Positions 53,588-62,961 of a stretch of 64,000 nucleotides of DNA are shown here, in pieces. Both the position numbers and the translations under genes were made by a program. A model generated the notes under the pieces. It did no database searches. It saw only the letters and a list, made by a program, of their open reading frames with translations, and was not told the DNA's origin. The stretch is from Bacteroides fragilis NCTC 9343 (lineage in GTDB: Bacteria > Bacteroidota > Bacteroidia > Bacteroidales > Bacteroidaceae). The stretch is from positions 310,001-374,000 of the forward strand of contig NC_003228.3 in NCBI RefSeq assembly GCF_000025985.1, read 5' to 3'. Positions within the stretch are counted from its first letter, which is position 1. The number at the start of each line of letters is the position of its first letter.

Positions 53588-54742
53588 TTATTGTTTCTTA
53601 TTCAGGAAGCGTTTAGCCAGATATTTTCGTACCGGTTCATCGTATAGCTTCAAGCATAGATAAGCAAACAATATGTTCCATGCGTAAACGCATAAGGCAA
53701 CTTGCCAGGTCTCTCCTAATGTGAAAAGTTGATTTTTGATCAACCATGCATAGAACAAATACATGAATGGATAATGTATCACATAGATCGGATAAGATAT
53801 ATCTCCCAGGAATTTACATATTTGGGTTGACTTCTTATCCGTGGTGGTTCCCGATGCTCCTATCCAAAGCAGGATGGGGAAAGCTATGATAATACAGAAT
53901 GCTTCATAAATGCCGTTTGTGCAGATTGATTCCGTTCCTTCCAAATAAGGCACTGCGAACAAGGCGATCATTACAAGGGTACATATCCAGAATGCACCTC
54001 TCAACTTCATGGGCTTGAAGTTACGCGATAAGAGCATACCCATGGAGAAGGGGAAAAGCATTCTTAATAATCCGCCTATAAAGTTTACACCGTCCAGTGT
54101 CCAGCCGACTCCTATGTTTCCATAACCCGAGACATTGAAGATGGCAAATGAAGCCAATGCTACTCCCAGTAATACTACAACTATGGTCAACGCTTTATTT
54201 GACAGACGACGAATGAACAAAGCGTAAAGGATATTGCCTATGTACTCGAAGAATAATGACCAGCAGGGGCCGTTCAATGGGAACATTTCGCCATTGCCGC
54301 GAACCTCGTAACCTACACCCGGCATTGCAGGGATGAAAAAGATGGTACAAAGAAGAGACAACATCACCATCGATATGCCGATATGTGTTCCGTCCCATTG
54401 TACAGAACCCTGGATATAGAATGTGATAGCACCCACTATGGCACCCATGATTACCATCGGATGAAGACGTATCAAACGGCGTTTAATGAAATCTTTCATG
54501 GTGAAATTCTTACCCCAACGATCATCATAAGCATAACCGATAACGAAACCTGAAAGGATAAAGAAGAAATCTACTGCTAAATATCCGTGGTTGAAGGTAT
54601 CGATAGTGGTACCACCGGCAAAAGCATAGCCTTCGAATACATGATACCATATAACCATAAGAGCGGCTACTCCCCGGAGCCCGTCCAGTAGATGATAATG
54701 CGGCTTGGTATCTGCAAAAACTGTTGAAGAGATATTCGACAT
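53588..54742 (-). CDS. Acyltransferase-3 family membrane protein
   Basis: A 384-residue integral membrane protein with about ten hydrophobic segments. The N-terminal signature YHLLDGLRGVAALMVIWYH, then AVDFFFILSGFVIGYAY and KDFIKRRLIRLHP, define the acyltransferase-3 (OafA/NodX-like) family. These transfer acetyl or similar groups to sugars of surface polysaccharides or other extracytoplasmic acceptors; the acceptor here is unknown. It lies downstream of a Crp/Fnr gene on the same strand but has its own -7 box. Not evidently part of the PUL. Confidence 0.92.
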   Translation of the reverse strand: MSNISSTVFADTKPHYHLLDGLRGVAALMVIWYHVFEGYAFAGGTTIDTFNHGYLAVDFFFILSGFVIGYAYDDRWGKNFTMKDFIKRRLIRLHPMVIMGAIVGAITFYIQGSVQWDGTHIGISMVMLSLLCTIFFIPAMPGVGYEVRGNGEMFPLNGPCWSLFFEYIGNILYALFIRRLSNKALTIVVVLLGVALASFAIFNVSGYGNIGVGWTLDGVNFIGGLLRMLFPFSMGMLLSRNFKPMKLRGAFWICTLVMIALFAVPYLEGTESICTNGIYEAFCIIIAFPILLWIGASGTTTDKKSTQICKFLGDISYPIYVIHYPFMYLFYAWLIKNQLFTLGETWQVALCVYAWNILFAYLCLKLYDEPVRKYLAKRFLNKKQ

Positions 54743-54777
54743 CTGTGTTTTATTAGTTAGTTAATATTTTCAGATGG

Positions 54778-54785
54778 CAAAGATA
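54778..54785 (-). promoter_or_regulatory. -7 promoter box for the acyltransferase gene
   Basis: TATCTTTG on the minus strand fits TAnnTTTG, 36 nt before the ATG at 54742. Confidence 0.5.
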
Positions 54786-54838
54786 CGGCTTGCAAAATGA
54801 AGTTCTTTTGCTTAAAAGCAAAAAAGACCGGCCGGGAG

Positions 54839-55417
54839 CTATTTTTTAGCGCGTACCCGGCTGAGTGTATAAATGGAAATACCCAGAAATGCAGCGACAT
54901 ACTTCAGCTTTACCCGATTGATCAGTCCGGGGTAGCGCCTGTTGAACTGTTCGTATCGTTCCTTGGGAGAAAGCTGGAGTCTTTCCACAAACATGTGACT
55001 GAGTTCTTTGTTGACGTCCTGATGCAAGATCCTTCCCCAGTTGGCTATATCGATATACTTTTCGTAAAGGGCGTTCAGTTCGTCTATATGGAGAACGTAG
55101 ATTTTGCAATCCGAAAGGGTTTCAATACTCTCTATGGACGGCTGTTTATAATATAACGAATCCATGCCGAAAGTAACGTCACCTTCTTGGCTGAACCAGG
55201 TGGTGGTATCTTGCCCGTTGTGATGAAATACAGAACGGGTGACACCTTCTTCGATGAAATAAACCAGGCGATCCGTTATTCCCGATTGCACTATATAAGT
55301 ATCTTTGGGATAATACTTTACCTGCATGTTTGCCTGTAATGCCTGGAGCGCTTCATCCGAAACCGGGTATAACTGCCTGATTTTGTTTATGATGTTTTTC
55401 ATTGGAGAGGAATTCAT
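54839..55417 (-). CDS. Crp/Fnr-family transcriptional regulator
   Basis: The start is taken at ATG 55417 (MNSSPMKNIINK); a longer start at 55450 and a shorter one at 55402 are possible. The 192-residue protein has an N-terminal cyclic-nucleotide-binding-type domain (KYYPKDTYIVQSGITDRLVYF, EEGVTRSVF, EGDVTFGMDSL). A short C-terminal helix-turn-helix follows (RVKLKYVAAFLGISIYTLSRVR). This is the usual layout of Bacteroides Crp/Fnr proteins without Fe-S cysteines. The ligand and target genes are unknown; the neighbouring acyltransferase is one candidate. Confidence 0.88.
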   Translation of the reverse strand: MNSSPMKNIINKIRQLYPVSDEALQALQANMQVKYYPKDTYIVQSGITDRLVYFIEEGVTRSVFHHNGQDTTTWFSQEGDVTFGMDSLYYKQPSIESIETLSDCKIYVLHIDELNALYEKYIDIANWGRILHQDVNKELSHMFVERLQLSPKERYEQFNRRYPGLINRVKLKYVAAFLGISIYTLSRVRAKK

Positions 55418-55428
55418 TATTCTGTTTA

Positions 55429-55436
55429 CAAACTTA
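55429..55436 (-). promoter_or_regulatory. -7 promoter box for the Crp/Fnr gene
   Basis: TAAGTTTG on the minus strand fits TAnnTTTG, 12 nt before the ATG at 55417. Confidence 0.4.
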
Positions 55437-55671
55437 CATAATTTTATCAATTCCTAAAAATTATCGATCTTAAATCCGCCCCTTTGATGTGGAAGAGAGG
55501 TAAATTTAATAAATAGGCATATAGATATAAACAAAGGTTGTCGGTCCTGACAGCTGTCCTTTGTGTTTTATGTTGGGGCTTTAGGGGAGCTGGAGTAAGC
55601 GTTGTGCTCGTTTTGACTTGCCCCTTAAAGAAGTTTAACGCCTCTATGTGCTTATATTCAGACCTTTCCGT

Positions 55672-55679
55672 TAACTTTG
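55672..55679 (+). promoter_or_regulatory. -7 promoter box for the PepSY-like gene
   Basis: TAACTTTG fits TAnnTTTG, 26 nt before the ATG at 55705. Confidence 0.55.
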
Positions 55680-55704
55680 TCTGAAACATAAAAACCACGC
55701 AACT

Positions 55705-57087
55705 ATGAAATCTTTTTATCCTGTCCTTTACTTATGTTTCTTATTCGGATTACTTCCGTTTCTGGGCAGTTGTTCGGAGGAGAATGAATCTTCCGGTACA
55801 ATCGAAATGAATCAACTGCCGGGCACTGCACAATCTTTTTTATCTAATTACTTTCCGGGACAAACTCCGGAGAAAATAGAAAGAACGAATACCGATCAGG
55901 AAAATGCCCGGTTGCTTTATCGTGTTGTTTTTCCCAATGAAGTTAAAGTGGAATTTAGTGAAAATGGAGGATGGAAAAGATTGATGATTCCGGATCAAAA
56001 GTTACCCGGGTCCTTAGACTCTCTTTGGGGAAAGATTATTGAATATGTACAGCAACTTTTTCCCGATGATCCGTTTATCGGTATAGAGAATGCCTGTTAT
56101 GGGGATTGTGTGTTGTTAAGTAGCGGTAAGAAAATAGCGTTCTATTATGACGGAACGTGTATCGGCTATGAAATGGATATAAAAGATGAATCCGGAGTGC
56201 CGCAACCTGTACGTGATTTTGTTGCAACGTATTTTCCTGATGGAGTTTTCCAGGCGGTGGTGGAGCACATTCCGAATGAGAATGTTACTGCCGGCTATTC
56301 ATTCTGGTTGGAGAATGGATTTAAATGTGTGCTGAATGATCGTGGTCAGTGGACAGAAGTGAATGGAGGTACAGAGTTGCTGCCGGTTTCGATTCTGGAG
56401 ACTTTACCTGCAAAAGTAACCGAACAATTGTATCGGGATTATCCGGCTGCACAAGTTACTTACATTCGTTTGGAGGGTACCTGTTATACCATTCAGGTCA
56501 GCAAGACGGTGTATGTGACTATCGATCCGGAAAGTAAACCGATAGTAGTACCTGTGATGCAGGCACAAGCTTTGGCTGAAGAGTACTTTGGCAAACTGCG
56601 TTCCATTTCCATCAGTCATCCGCTTCATACGGATGTTTTGAATTTCAAGGTCTGTTTGCCGAACGGATTTAATATGCTTGTCAACGAAGATGCCAGCGAA
56701 TGGTTGAATATAGATGGGAACGGATTTGCATTTCCTGAAAAGCTGGTAGCATCGCTTCCTGAAAAGATTACCGAATATATTTCGGCACATTCGAACTCCG
56801 AAATTACGAGAGTCGATCGTTCGGTTGCAGCTTCATTTTTGGTGGAGTTGACGAATGGTGACGGACTGATGTTTGATTCCCAGGGAGGTTTTCTTGGAAA
56901 AGAAAAAATAGAATTGAGCATTTCCGAGAAAACATACAGATATATGCGACATCAATTTCCGGATGACCTCAATATGTATTTCTCTTCTTATAGCATAGAG
57001 GGGTGGATTTATAAATTGGGAGACGGATCACAGGTCAGGTTCGATCGGGATGGTAACTTTGTGGAAATGATCGCTGCGGCGAAGTAG
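55705..57087 (+). CDS. PepSY-like repeat lipoprotein
   Basis: A 460-residue lipoprotein (lipobox FLGSC). About five repeats follow, each with a pattern like LP..(A/V)..F...YFP then a hydrophobic strand and a W or F near GG-W (examples: LPGTAQSFLSNYFPGQ, VRDFVATYFPDGVFQ, LPEKITEYISAHSNSEI). This fits the PepSY-like (PF11396, BLIP-fold-like) family of Bacteroidetes periplasmic or surface proteins. Their role is not established; inhibitor or binding functions have been guessed. It stands alone with its own promoter and is followed by a hairpin. Confidence 0.8.
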   Translation: MKSFYPVLYLCFLFGLLPFLGSCSEENESSGTIEMNQLPGTAQSFLSNYFPGQTPEKIERTNTDQENARLLYRVVFPNEVKVEFSENGGWKRLMIPDQKLPGSLDSLWGKIIEYVQQLFPDDPFIGIENACYGDCVLLSSGKKIAFYYDGTCIGYEMDIKDESGVPQPVRDFVATYFPDGVFQAVVEHIPNENVTAGYSFWLENGFKCVLNDRGQWTEVNGGTELLPVSILETLPAKVTEQLYRDYPAAQVTYIRLEGTCYTIQVSKTVYVTIDPESKPIVVPVMQAQALAEEYFGKLRSISISHPLHTDVLNFKVCLPNGFNMLVNEDASEWLNIDGNGFAFPEKLVASLPEKITEYISAHSNSEITRVDRSVAASFLVELTNGDGLMFDSQGGFLGKEKIELSISEKTYRYMRHQFPDDLNMYFSSYSIEGWIYKLGDGSQVRFDRDGNFVEMIAAAK

Positions 57088-57139
57088 CGATACGGTCTCA
57101 ACAATGTATTTCAGTTGGAAATACGTTAGAAATTGGCAC

Positions 57140-57206
57140 AGATCACACAGAAGTATATGAATAATTGATGTTTAATGCAGGGTATTGGTATGCCTCTGTG
57201 TGATCT
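57140..57206. repeat. Inverted repeat related to the CACAGAG family
   Basis: AGATCACACAGA (57140-57151) pairs perfectly with 57195-57206. It lies between the convergent PepSY-like and GntR genes and may end transcription. Confidence 0.55.
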
Positions 57207-57247
57207 TTCAAATATTAAAAAAAGGGTTGGTATATGAAATCCGGACA

Positions 57248-58225
57248 TTAAAGTGAGTTCCGGATATCCAACTTCCAGGGATTCTCGATGGTCTTTATTT
57301 CTTTTTGTGTAATGAGTGAAGCCATTGTTTGTCCCATTTGTTTGAAGTCGGTAGACAAAGTGGTGATTCCTCCGGCCAATATTTCTTTAAGCGGGGTGTC
57401 ATTGTAAGAAATGATTCCGAAGTCTTTTCCCGGTGCGAAATTCTGTAGTTGGGCCTGTTTAAGCAGGTCGACGAGATCCCGGTCATTAACGACCATGAAG
57501 GTTTCCCCTTGCCTGATTTCCCTGTTCCGGACGGAGTCGGTATATTCATGCGTGAAATGGTATTCTTCACAGAATGCGCAAAGCCCGTTATAGCGCTCGA
57601 TCGGTTCTTTTTCTTCTTTCTGAACCATTATGATATGATCATATTTCTTTAGGTGGGGAAGTCCGTATACCAAGGCTTCGTAGGTGTCTTTTTCAAAATT
57701 CTGTGCGACAGAAGAGTATTTTCCGGCCAGTTCGGGATGGAAATGGTCGAGTAAAAAGACACGACCCGATAGGCTTTCCAATAGTGGGGCTATATTAGTG
57801 AATTTACCGGGCATCAGAATATAGGTTGTGTATTTATAATTGGCTTCGTTGATCAGAGTTTCAAAAACCTTTCGGTTGTAATTATGAAAATATAGATCTA
57901 CATTGGCGGTTTTCCTGATGGATGAAATAAATGAATTGTAAAGATCTTCTTTGAATTCATTGAATTCGTTGAAAAGAAGGAATATATTCAGCTTTTGTGC
58001 GATGCGGGTCGTTGCTATATAATAACCTACACCCGGAGTCGAATCAATGATTCCTTTTGATTTCAGTTCGCTTAAACCGGCGAATACCGTATCTCTGGAT
58101 AGATTATAGTTTTTCCTGAATTCGTTGATAGAGAGAATCCAGTCACCTTTCTTATAACTACCGTTATTGATACCGTCTATTACGTGGTTTACTACCTGTT
58201 TGTATTTTGATTCGTTCCTTTTCAT
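57248..58225 (-). CDS. GntR-type regulator with sugar-binding (LacI/PBP-like) effector domain
   Basis: The start is ATG 58225 (MKRNESKYKQVV); the longer ORF adds an unlikely leader across the promoter. The 325-residue protein has an N-terminal GntR winged helix (about 5-70; GDWILSINEFRKNYNLSRDTVFAGLSELKSKG is spread over it). A periplasmic-binding-protein-like effector domain follows (about 80-320; YILMPGKFTN, VFLLDHFHPE, FGIISYNDTPL, GGITTLSTDF). This architecture is used in Bacteroides to sense monosaccharides such as arabinose, fucose or rhamnose. It diverges from the GH127-GH51-GH78 operon, so it likely controls that operon in response to a sugar such as L-arabinose or L-rhamnose (inference). 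Confidence 0.88.
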   Translation of the reverse strand: MKRNESKYKQVVNHVIDGINNGSYKKGDWILSINEFRKNYNLSRDTVFAGLSELKSKGIIDSTPGVGYYIATTRIAQKLNIFLLFNEFNEFKEDLYNSFISSIRKTANVDLYFHNYNRKVFETLINEANYKYTTYILMPGKFTNIAPLLESLSGRVFLLDHFHPELAGKYSSVAQNFEKDTYEALVYGLPHLKKYDHIIMVQKEEKEPIERYNGLCAFCEEYHFTHEYTDSVRNREIRQGETFMVVNDRDLVDLLKQAQLQNFAPGKDFGIISYNDTPLKEILAGGITTLSTDFKQMGQTMASLITQKEIKTIENPWKLDIRNSL

Positions 58226-58244
58226 ACTTTTGTTTTTGGTGCTG

Positions 58245-58363
58245 CAAAGATAGGATAAAAAACGTAAAAGGGTACAGCTACTGTCCGGATATCGTATATG
58301 TTTTGTAACATAATAAAAATACATACCAGTTCGTATCAGTTACGATAGGTTTCATTATCTTTG
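58245..58363. promoter_or_regulatory. Divergent promoter region with palindromic operator candidate
   Basis: On the minus strand TATCTTTG (58252-58245) serves the GntR gene. On the plus strand TATCTTTG (58356-58363) serves GH127. A palindrome TCGTA-N5-TACGA (58331-58345) lies about 10 nt upstream of the plus -7 box, near the expected -33 region, which would suit repression by the GntR protein. Confidence 0.6.
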
Positions 58364-58436
58364 CACTGTTGCTCGGATTGTAAAGATTCACAGGCAAAAA
58401 AAGGAGCGGAAGAAACAACAAACTAAAAATAAAACA

Positions 58437-60524
58437 ATGAGAACGTACAGATTTATGTTTCCGGTACTACTTGCAATGACTGCAACCGGAAGTTTGACGG
58501 CAGGGCCGTCTGATAAAGGGAGCTCCGGTATTCGGTTTCCGGAAGTAAACCAAGTGAAAATAGAAGATACATTCTGGAAACCCAAATTGAATCTTTGGCA
58601 GAAAGTGACGGTAAACGATGTTTTCGATAAGTTTGAAGGAAAGCATCTGGAACATCCGGGAGAATTCTGTAATACGTTCGAAAACTTCGATCGTGTGGCG
58701 AAAGGTGAACGCAATATCGGACGGCATGCAGGAGCTCCCTGGTTCGATGGGCTTGTTTACGAGACTATCCGTGGAGTGGCAGACCTGATGGCAAGGCAAT
58801 CGGATGCGGCTTTGGAAAAACGGGTGGACGGATATATCGATCGGATTGCTGTGGCACAGGCGTCTGAACCTAACGGGTATATCGATACTTACACTCAACT
58901 GATGGAAGCCGACCATCAGTGGGGAGAGCGGGGAGGAATGCTCCGTTGGCAACACGATGTATACAACGCCGGTATGTTGGTGGAAGCGGGCGTACACTAT
59001 TATAATGCGACCGGAAAAACAAAATTACTGGAAGTGGCAACTCGCTGTGCCAATTTGATGGCTGAATATATGGGGACTTTTCCTAAAAAGAATGTGGTTC
59101 CTGCACATTCGGGTCCGGAAGAGGCTTTGGTGAAACTGTATACCTTATATAGAGACAATCCGGGACTGAAGAAACAGATCAATGTTCCGGTAGTTGAGCG
59201 GGAATATCTCAGGTTGGCTGAATTCTGGATCGAAGGTAGAGGAAAACATTGCGGATTCCCGTTGTGGGGGACATGGGGTAACCCTGCTGCCGAACAATGG
59301 ATACGCGACCGGAAATACGAGGCTCCTGAGTTTGGCAATCATACCCGTCCGTCATGGGGAGACTATGCACAGGATTCTATTCCGCTTTTCGAGCAGAAGA
59401 CAATCGAGGGGCATGCTGTTCGTGCCACCTTGTTTGCTACCGGAGCAACGGCTGCTGCACTTGAAAATCGTTCACCGGAGTATATAGCTGCCGTCAGCCG
59501 TTTATGGGATAATATGATTGGTAAACGTATGTTTATCACCGGTGGGGTAGGTGCTGTTCACTTTGACGAAAAGTTCGGGCCTGATTATTTCTTGCCTACG
59601 GATGCTTATCTGGAAACTTGTGCTGCTGTCGGTGCCGGCTTTTTCAGCCAGAGAATGAATGAACTGACCGGTGATGCTAAATATATGGACGAGCTGGAAC
59701 GTACTTTATATAATAATGTCCTGACAGGCATTTCTCTTTCGGGTACACAATATACTTATCAGAATCCGTTGAATTCCGCCAAGCACGCCCGTTGGGGATG
59801 GCATGATTGTCCTTGCTGTCCGCCCATGTTCTTGAAAATGATGTCCGCAATGCCCGGATTTATCTATTCACAGAAGGGGGATGATATCTATGTAAACCTC
59901 TTTATCGGCAGTGAAACGGAACTGAGCCTATCGGATCAGAGTCGGATACGGTTGACGCAAAAGACCGGATATCCATGGGATGGTTCTGTTGTCATGACTG
60001 TTGAACCGGAGAAAGAAAAAACTTTTTTATTAAAAGTACGGATCCCGGGATGGGCACAGGGAGTCGAGAATCCATACGATTTGTATCGTTCGGAAGTGAA
60101 GTCTGCTGTCAATCTGAAAGTAAACGGCAAATCTATCGCAATGAAAATATTTAAAGGATATGCCGAAATTCAGCGGAAGTGGAAAAAGGGAGATAGAGTA
60201 GAATTGACATTACCTGTTCAGCCGCGGTTGGTAACGGCCAATGAAGCTGTAGCGGATCTGCAAAATAAGGTGGCCATTGCTGCCGGTCCTTTTGTATATT
60301 GCCTGGAAGGATGTGACAATGAAGGGGTGGCTGATCTGAGACTCGATACGCGCGCTCCTTTATCGATGACTTTTGAAAAAGAACTGCTGAATGGAGTTAA
60401 TGTAATTAAAGGCCAGGCACTGGATAAGACAGGAAAGAAAGTGTCGGTTTCGGCTATTCCTTATTATGCTCTGGGCAATCGTCAGGATAAAGGCTATGTC
60501 GTTTGGATGCCCGCAAATAAATGA
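58437..60524 (+). CDS. GH127/GH146-type beta-L-arabinofuranosidase
   Basis: A 695-residue secreted enzyme (signal peptide ending near GSLTAG). It is a typical DUF1680 protein: NTFENFDRVAKG, HDVYNAGMLVEAGVHYY, acid/base Glu378 (HFDEKFG), zinc ligands Glu393 and Cys395 (LETCAAVGAG) and the Cys460-Cys461 pair in CPCCPP, one of which is the nucleophile in characterised members. It is more canonical than the two GH127-like proteins at 7632 and 9706. The expected substrate is beta-L-arabinofuranose on plant arabinans or extensin-type glycans. It is first in an operon with GH51 (28-nt gap) and GH78. Confidence 0.92.
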   Translation: MRTYRFMFPVLLAMTATGSLTAGPSDKGSSGIRFPEVNQVKIEDTFWKPKLNLWQKVTVNDVFDKFEGKHLEHPGEFCNTFENFDRVAKGERNIGRHAGAPWFDGLVYETIRGVADLMARQSDAALEKRVDGYIDRIAVAQASEPNGYIDTYTQLMEADHQWGERGGMLRWQHDVYNAGMLVEAGVHYYNATGKTKLLEVATRCANLMAEYMGTFPKKNVVPAHSGPEEALVKLYTLYRDNPGLKKQINVPVVEREYLRLAEFWIEGRGKHCGFPLWGTWGNPAAEQWIRDRKYEAPEFGNHTRPSWGDYAQDSIPLFEQKTIEGHAVRATLFATGATAAALENRSPEYIAAVSRLWDNMIGKRMFITGGVGAVHFDEKFGPDYFLPTDAYLETCAAVGAGFFSQRMNELTGDAKYMDELERTLYNNVLTGISLSGTQYTYQNPLNSAKHARWGWHDCPCCPPMFLKMMSAMPGFIYSQKGDDIYVNLFIGSETELSLSDQSRIRLTQKTGYPWDGSVVMTVEPEKEKTFLLKVRIPGWAQGVENPYDLYRSEVKSAVNLKVNGKSIAMKIFKGYAEIQRKWKKGDRVELTLPVQPRLVTANEAVADLQNKVAIAAGPFVYCLEGCDNEGVADLRLDTRAPLSMTFEKELLNGVNVIKGQALDKTGKKVSVSAIPYYALGNRQDKGYVVWMPANK

Positions 60525-60552
60525 CATGAACGAACATAAACACAATTACAAC

Positions 60553-62952
60553 ATGAAAATAAACTGTCTTTTAGCCTTGGCATTGTCTGCTTCATCATTG
60601 GCGGCACAAGATGCCGTTATCCGGGTGGATGCCGGTAAGGTTGAAAATAAAATAACTCCCTATTTGTACGGAGCTTGTATGGAAGACGTAAATCATGAGA
60701 TTTACGGTGGTCTTTATGACCAGAAAATTTTCGGCGAGAGTTTTGAAGAACCTGTTTCCATGGATAATTTTATCGGGTTTACCCGTTGTGAAGGGGTGTG
60801 GAAACTACAAGATGGCCAACTTTCCGTACAGGCACATCCGGGAGCAAAATTGGTATATGATGACACGCAGCTTTCCGACGGAACGGTCGGGGTCGATCTT
60901 AAATTTACGAACGGTACTTCATCCTCCAACAATGCCGGACTTTTACTGCGTGTCGGTGAATATGGAGGCGGAGCCGATAACTTCGATGGATATGAGGTCA
61001 GTCTGTTTGCTGATGGAAAGCGCTTGCTGTTAGGGAAACACTTGCATAACTGGCAAGAGTTGAAAACGACTCCGGTAGATGTAGATCCGATGCAATGGAA
61101 CCGTATGGAAGTGAAACTGGATGGAGATGAACTGGTGATTCTGCTGAATGACTGTGAGGTGTTGCGTTTCGAAGATCGGGATACCGGTTTGCGTAATGGG
61201 AAAGTCGCTTTCCGAAACTGGGGAGCCGATGTATCTTATCGTAGTTTGACTATCGGAAGCAATACTCCTGTCAAGCTGTTGACCAAAGCAACTCCACAAG
61301 TCAGCGGGATGTGGGATGCTTTTGCTGACCTGACTGCCGCTGCTGTTTACAAACAAATTGCAGATAAACCTTTTCATGGCCGGTATGCGCAGGAGATAGA
61401 GTATCTGGTAGGAACCGGTAAAGTGGGTATTGCTAACCGGAGCCTGAATCGTTGGGGAATATCTGTACGTCAGGGAGAGAAAAAGACCGGCAGCCTTTAT
61501 TTAAAGGGAAAAGCAGAAGTCCGGGTAGCCTTGCAGAGTGTGGATGGTGAAAAAGAATATGCTGTGCAGTGCATTCGGGCCAATGCCGGTGACTGGAAGA
61601 AATATACGTTTGAGCTAACTCCTGATAAAACCGATGAAAATGCACGCCTTGCTATTTATCTGGAAGAGAAAGGACGCATTCAGGTAGACATGGTCACCCT
61701 TATGAACGGCGCGGACCGTCAGTTTTGCGGGTTGCCGCTGCGTAATGACATCGGGCAGGCAATGGTGGATCAGGGTTTACGCTTTCTCCGCTATGGCGGC
61801 ACCATGGTCAATGCACCTGAATACCGTTTTAAGAAGATGATTGGAGACCGTGCGGAAAGACCTCCTTATAAAGGTCATTGGTATACGTATTCTACCAACG
61901 GTTTCGGAATTGAGGATTTCCTTCATTTTTGTGAGAAAGCCGGATTTATGCCTGCTTATGCAGTGAATGTAGAAGAGTCGGCGCAGGATATGGCGGATAT
62001 GATCGAATACCTGAACGGATCGGTAGATACGAAGTGGGGTAAGAAGCGTGCAGAGAACGGACATCCTGAGCCTTACGGGTTAAAATATCTGGAAATTGGA
62101 AATGAAGAAGTTATCTGGGGAGATATTGAAGCCGATTATCAGCATTATATCGATCGATTTAATGATATTTATGAGGCTGTTCATGCCAAGGATCCGGAAG
62201 TGCAGTTTATTCATTCTGCCTGGTGGCGTCCCGAATCACCTAATATGGAGAAAGTATTTAAAGCACTTGATGGTAAAGCAGCCTATTGGGATTACCATCC
62301 TTGGACGGATGATCTTGGCAGTCACGTAAATATAGACCGGGAGTTGACGGATATGAAAGCTAAATTCCTGAAATGGAATCCGAAGACAAGTATGCGTTGT
62401 GCTATTTTCGAAGAAAACGGTAATCTGCACAACGTTCAGCGCGCCATTGTGCATGCTACTGTTCAGAATGTGGTTCGTCGCCATGGTGATTTTATTCTGA
62501 CCACCTGTGCGGCCAATGCTCTTCAACCCTATTTGCAAAATGACAACGGCTGGGATCAGGGACAAATTTTTTTCACTTCGGGACAGGTTTGGGGTATGCC
62601 GACTTTCTATGCACAGCAGATGTCTTCGGCCCATCACCATCCGCTGCGGTTGTGGAGTGAGACAGTGGGAGAACTGGATATGACGGCCACTACGAACGAG
62701 GCACGCGATGAAGTGATTCTTCATGTAGTCAACACTTCCTCTGAAGTGCGGGAGACTCAGGTTAGTCTGTCCGGTTTCATTCCGAAAGGGAATATGGAAA
62801 TATATACGCTGAGTGGAGAGTTGAATGATGAGAACCTTCCGGATACGCCTACATGGATTCTGCCGAAAGCTACCTGGAAGCAGGCTCCCGGATCTGATTT
62901 TACCTATTCATTCCCCGGTTATTCGTATACGATTGTTGTACTTAAAAAGTGA
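60553..62952 (+). CDS. GH51 alpha-L-arabinofuranosidase
   Basis: The start is ATG 60553 (MKINCLLALAL), giving a signal peptide ending near SSLAAQD. In the 799-residue protein, residues of about 70-235 form a concanavalin-type beta-sandwich inserted near the N-terminus (EGVWKLQDGQLSVQAH, NFDGYEVSLFADGKR). A CBM4/9-like segment follows (about 270-385), then the GH51 TIM barrel with acid/base Glu518 (LEIGNEEVIWG), the nucleophile in AIFEENGN (Glu620 or 621) and a C-terminal beta domain. GH51 enzymes are retaining alpha-L-arabinofuranosidases. It works with the GH127 before it and the GH78 after it (9-nt gap). Confidence 0.94.
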   Translation: MKINCLLALALSASSLAAQDAVIRVDAGKVENKITPYLYGACMEDVNHEIYGGLYDQKIFGESFEEPVSMDNFIGFTRCEGVWKLQDGQLSVQAHPGAKLVYDDTQLSDGTVGVDLKFTNGTSSSNNAGLLLRVGEYGGGADNFDGYEVSLFADGKRLLLGKHLHNWQELKTTPVDVDPMQWNRMEVKLDGDELVILLNDCEVLRFEDRDTGLRNGKVAFRNWGADVSYRSLTIGSNTPVKLLTKATPQVSGMWDAFADLTAAAVYKQIADKPFHGRYAQEIEYLVGTGKVGIANRSLNRWGISVRQGEKKTGSLYLKGKAEVRVALQSVDGEKEYAVQCIRANAGDWKKYTFELTPDKTDENARLAIYLEEKGRIQVDMVTLMNGADRQFCGLPLRNDIGQAMVDQGLRFLRYGGTMVNAPEYRFKKMIGDRAERPPYKGHWYTYSTNGFGIEDFLHFCEKAGFMPAYAVNVEESAQDMADMIEYLNGSVDTKWGKKRAENGHPEPYGLKYLEIGNEEVIWGDIEADYQHYIDRFNDIYEAVHAKDPEVQFIHSAWWRPESPNMEKVFKALDGKAAYWDYHPWTDDLGSHVNIDRELTDMKAKFLKWNPKTSMRCAIFEENGNLHNVQRAIVHATVQNVVRRHGDFILTTCAANALQPYLQNDNGWDQGQIFFTSGQVWGMPTFYAQQMSSAHHHPLRLWSETVGELDMTATTNEARDEVILHVVNTSSEVRETQVSLSGFIPKGNMEIYTLSGELNDENLPDTPTWILPKATWKQAPGSDFTYSFPGYSYTIVVLKK

Positions 62953-62961
62953 GTTGTTTTT

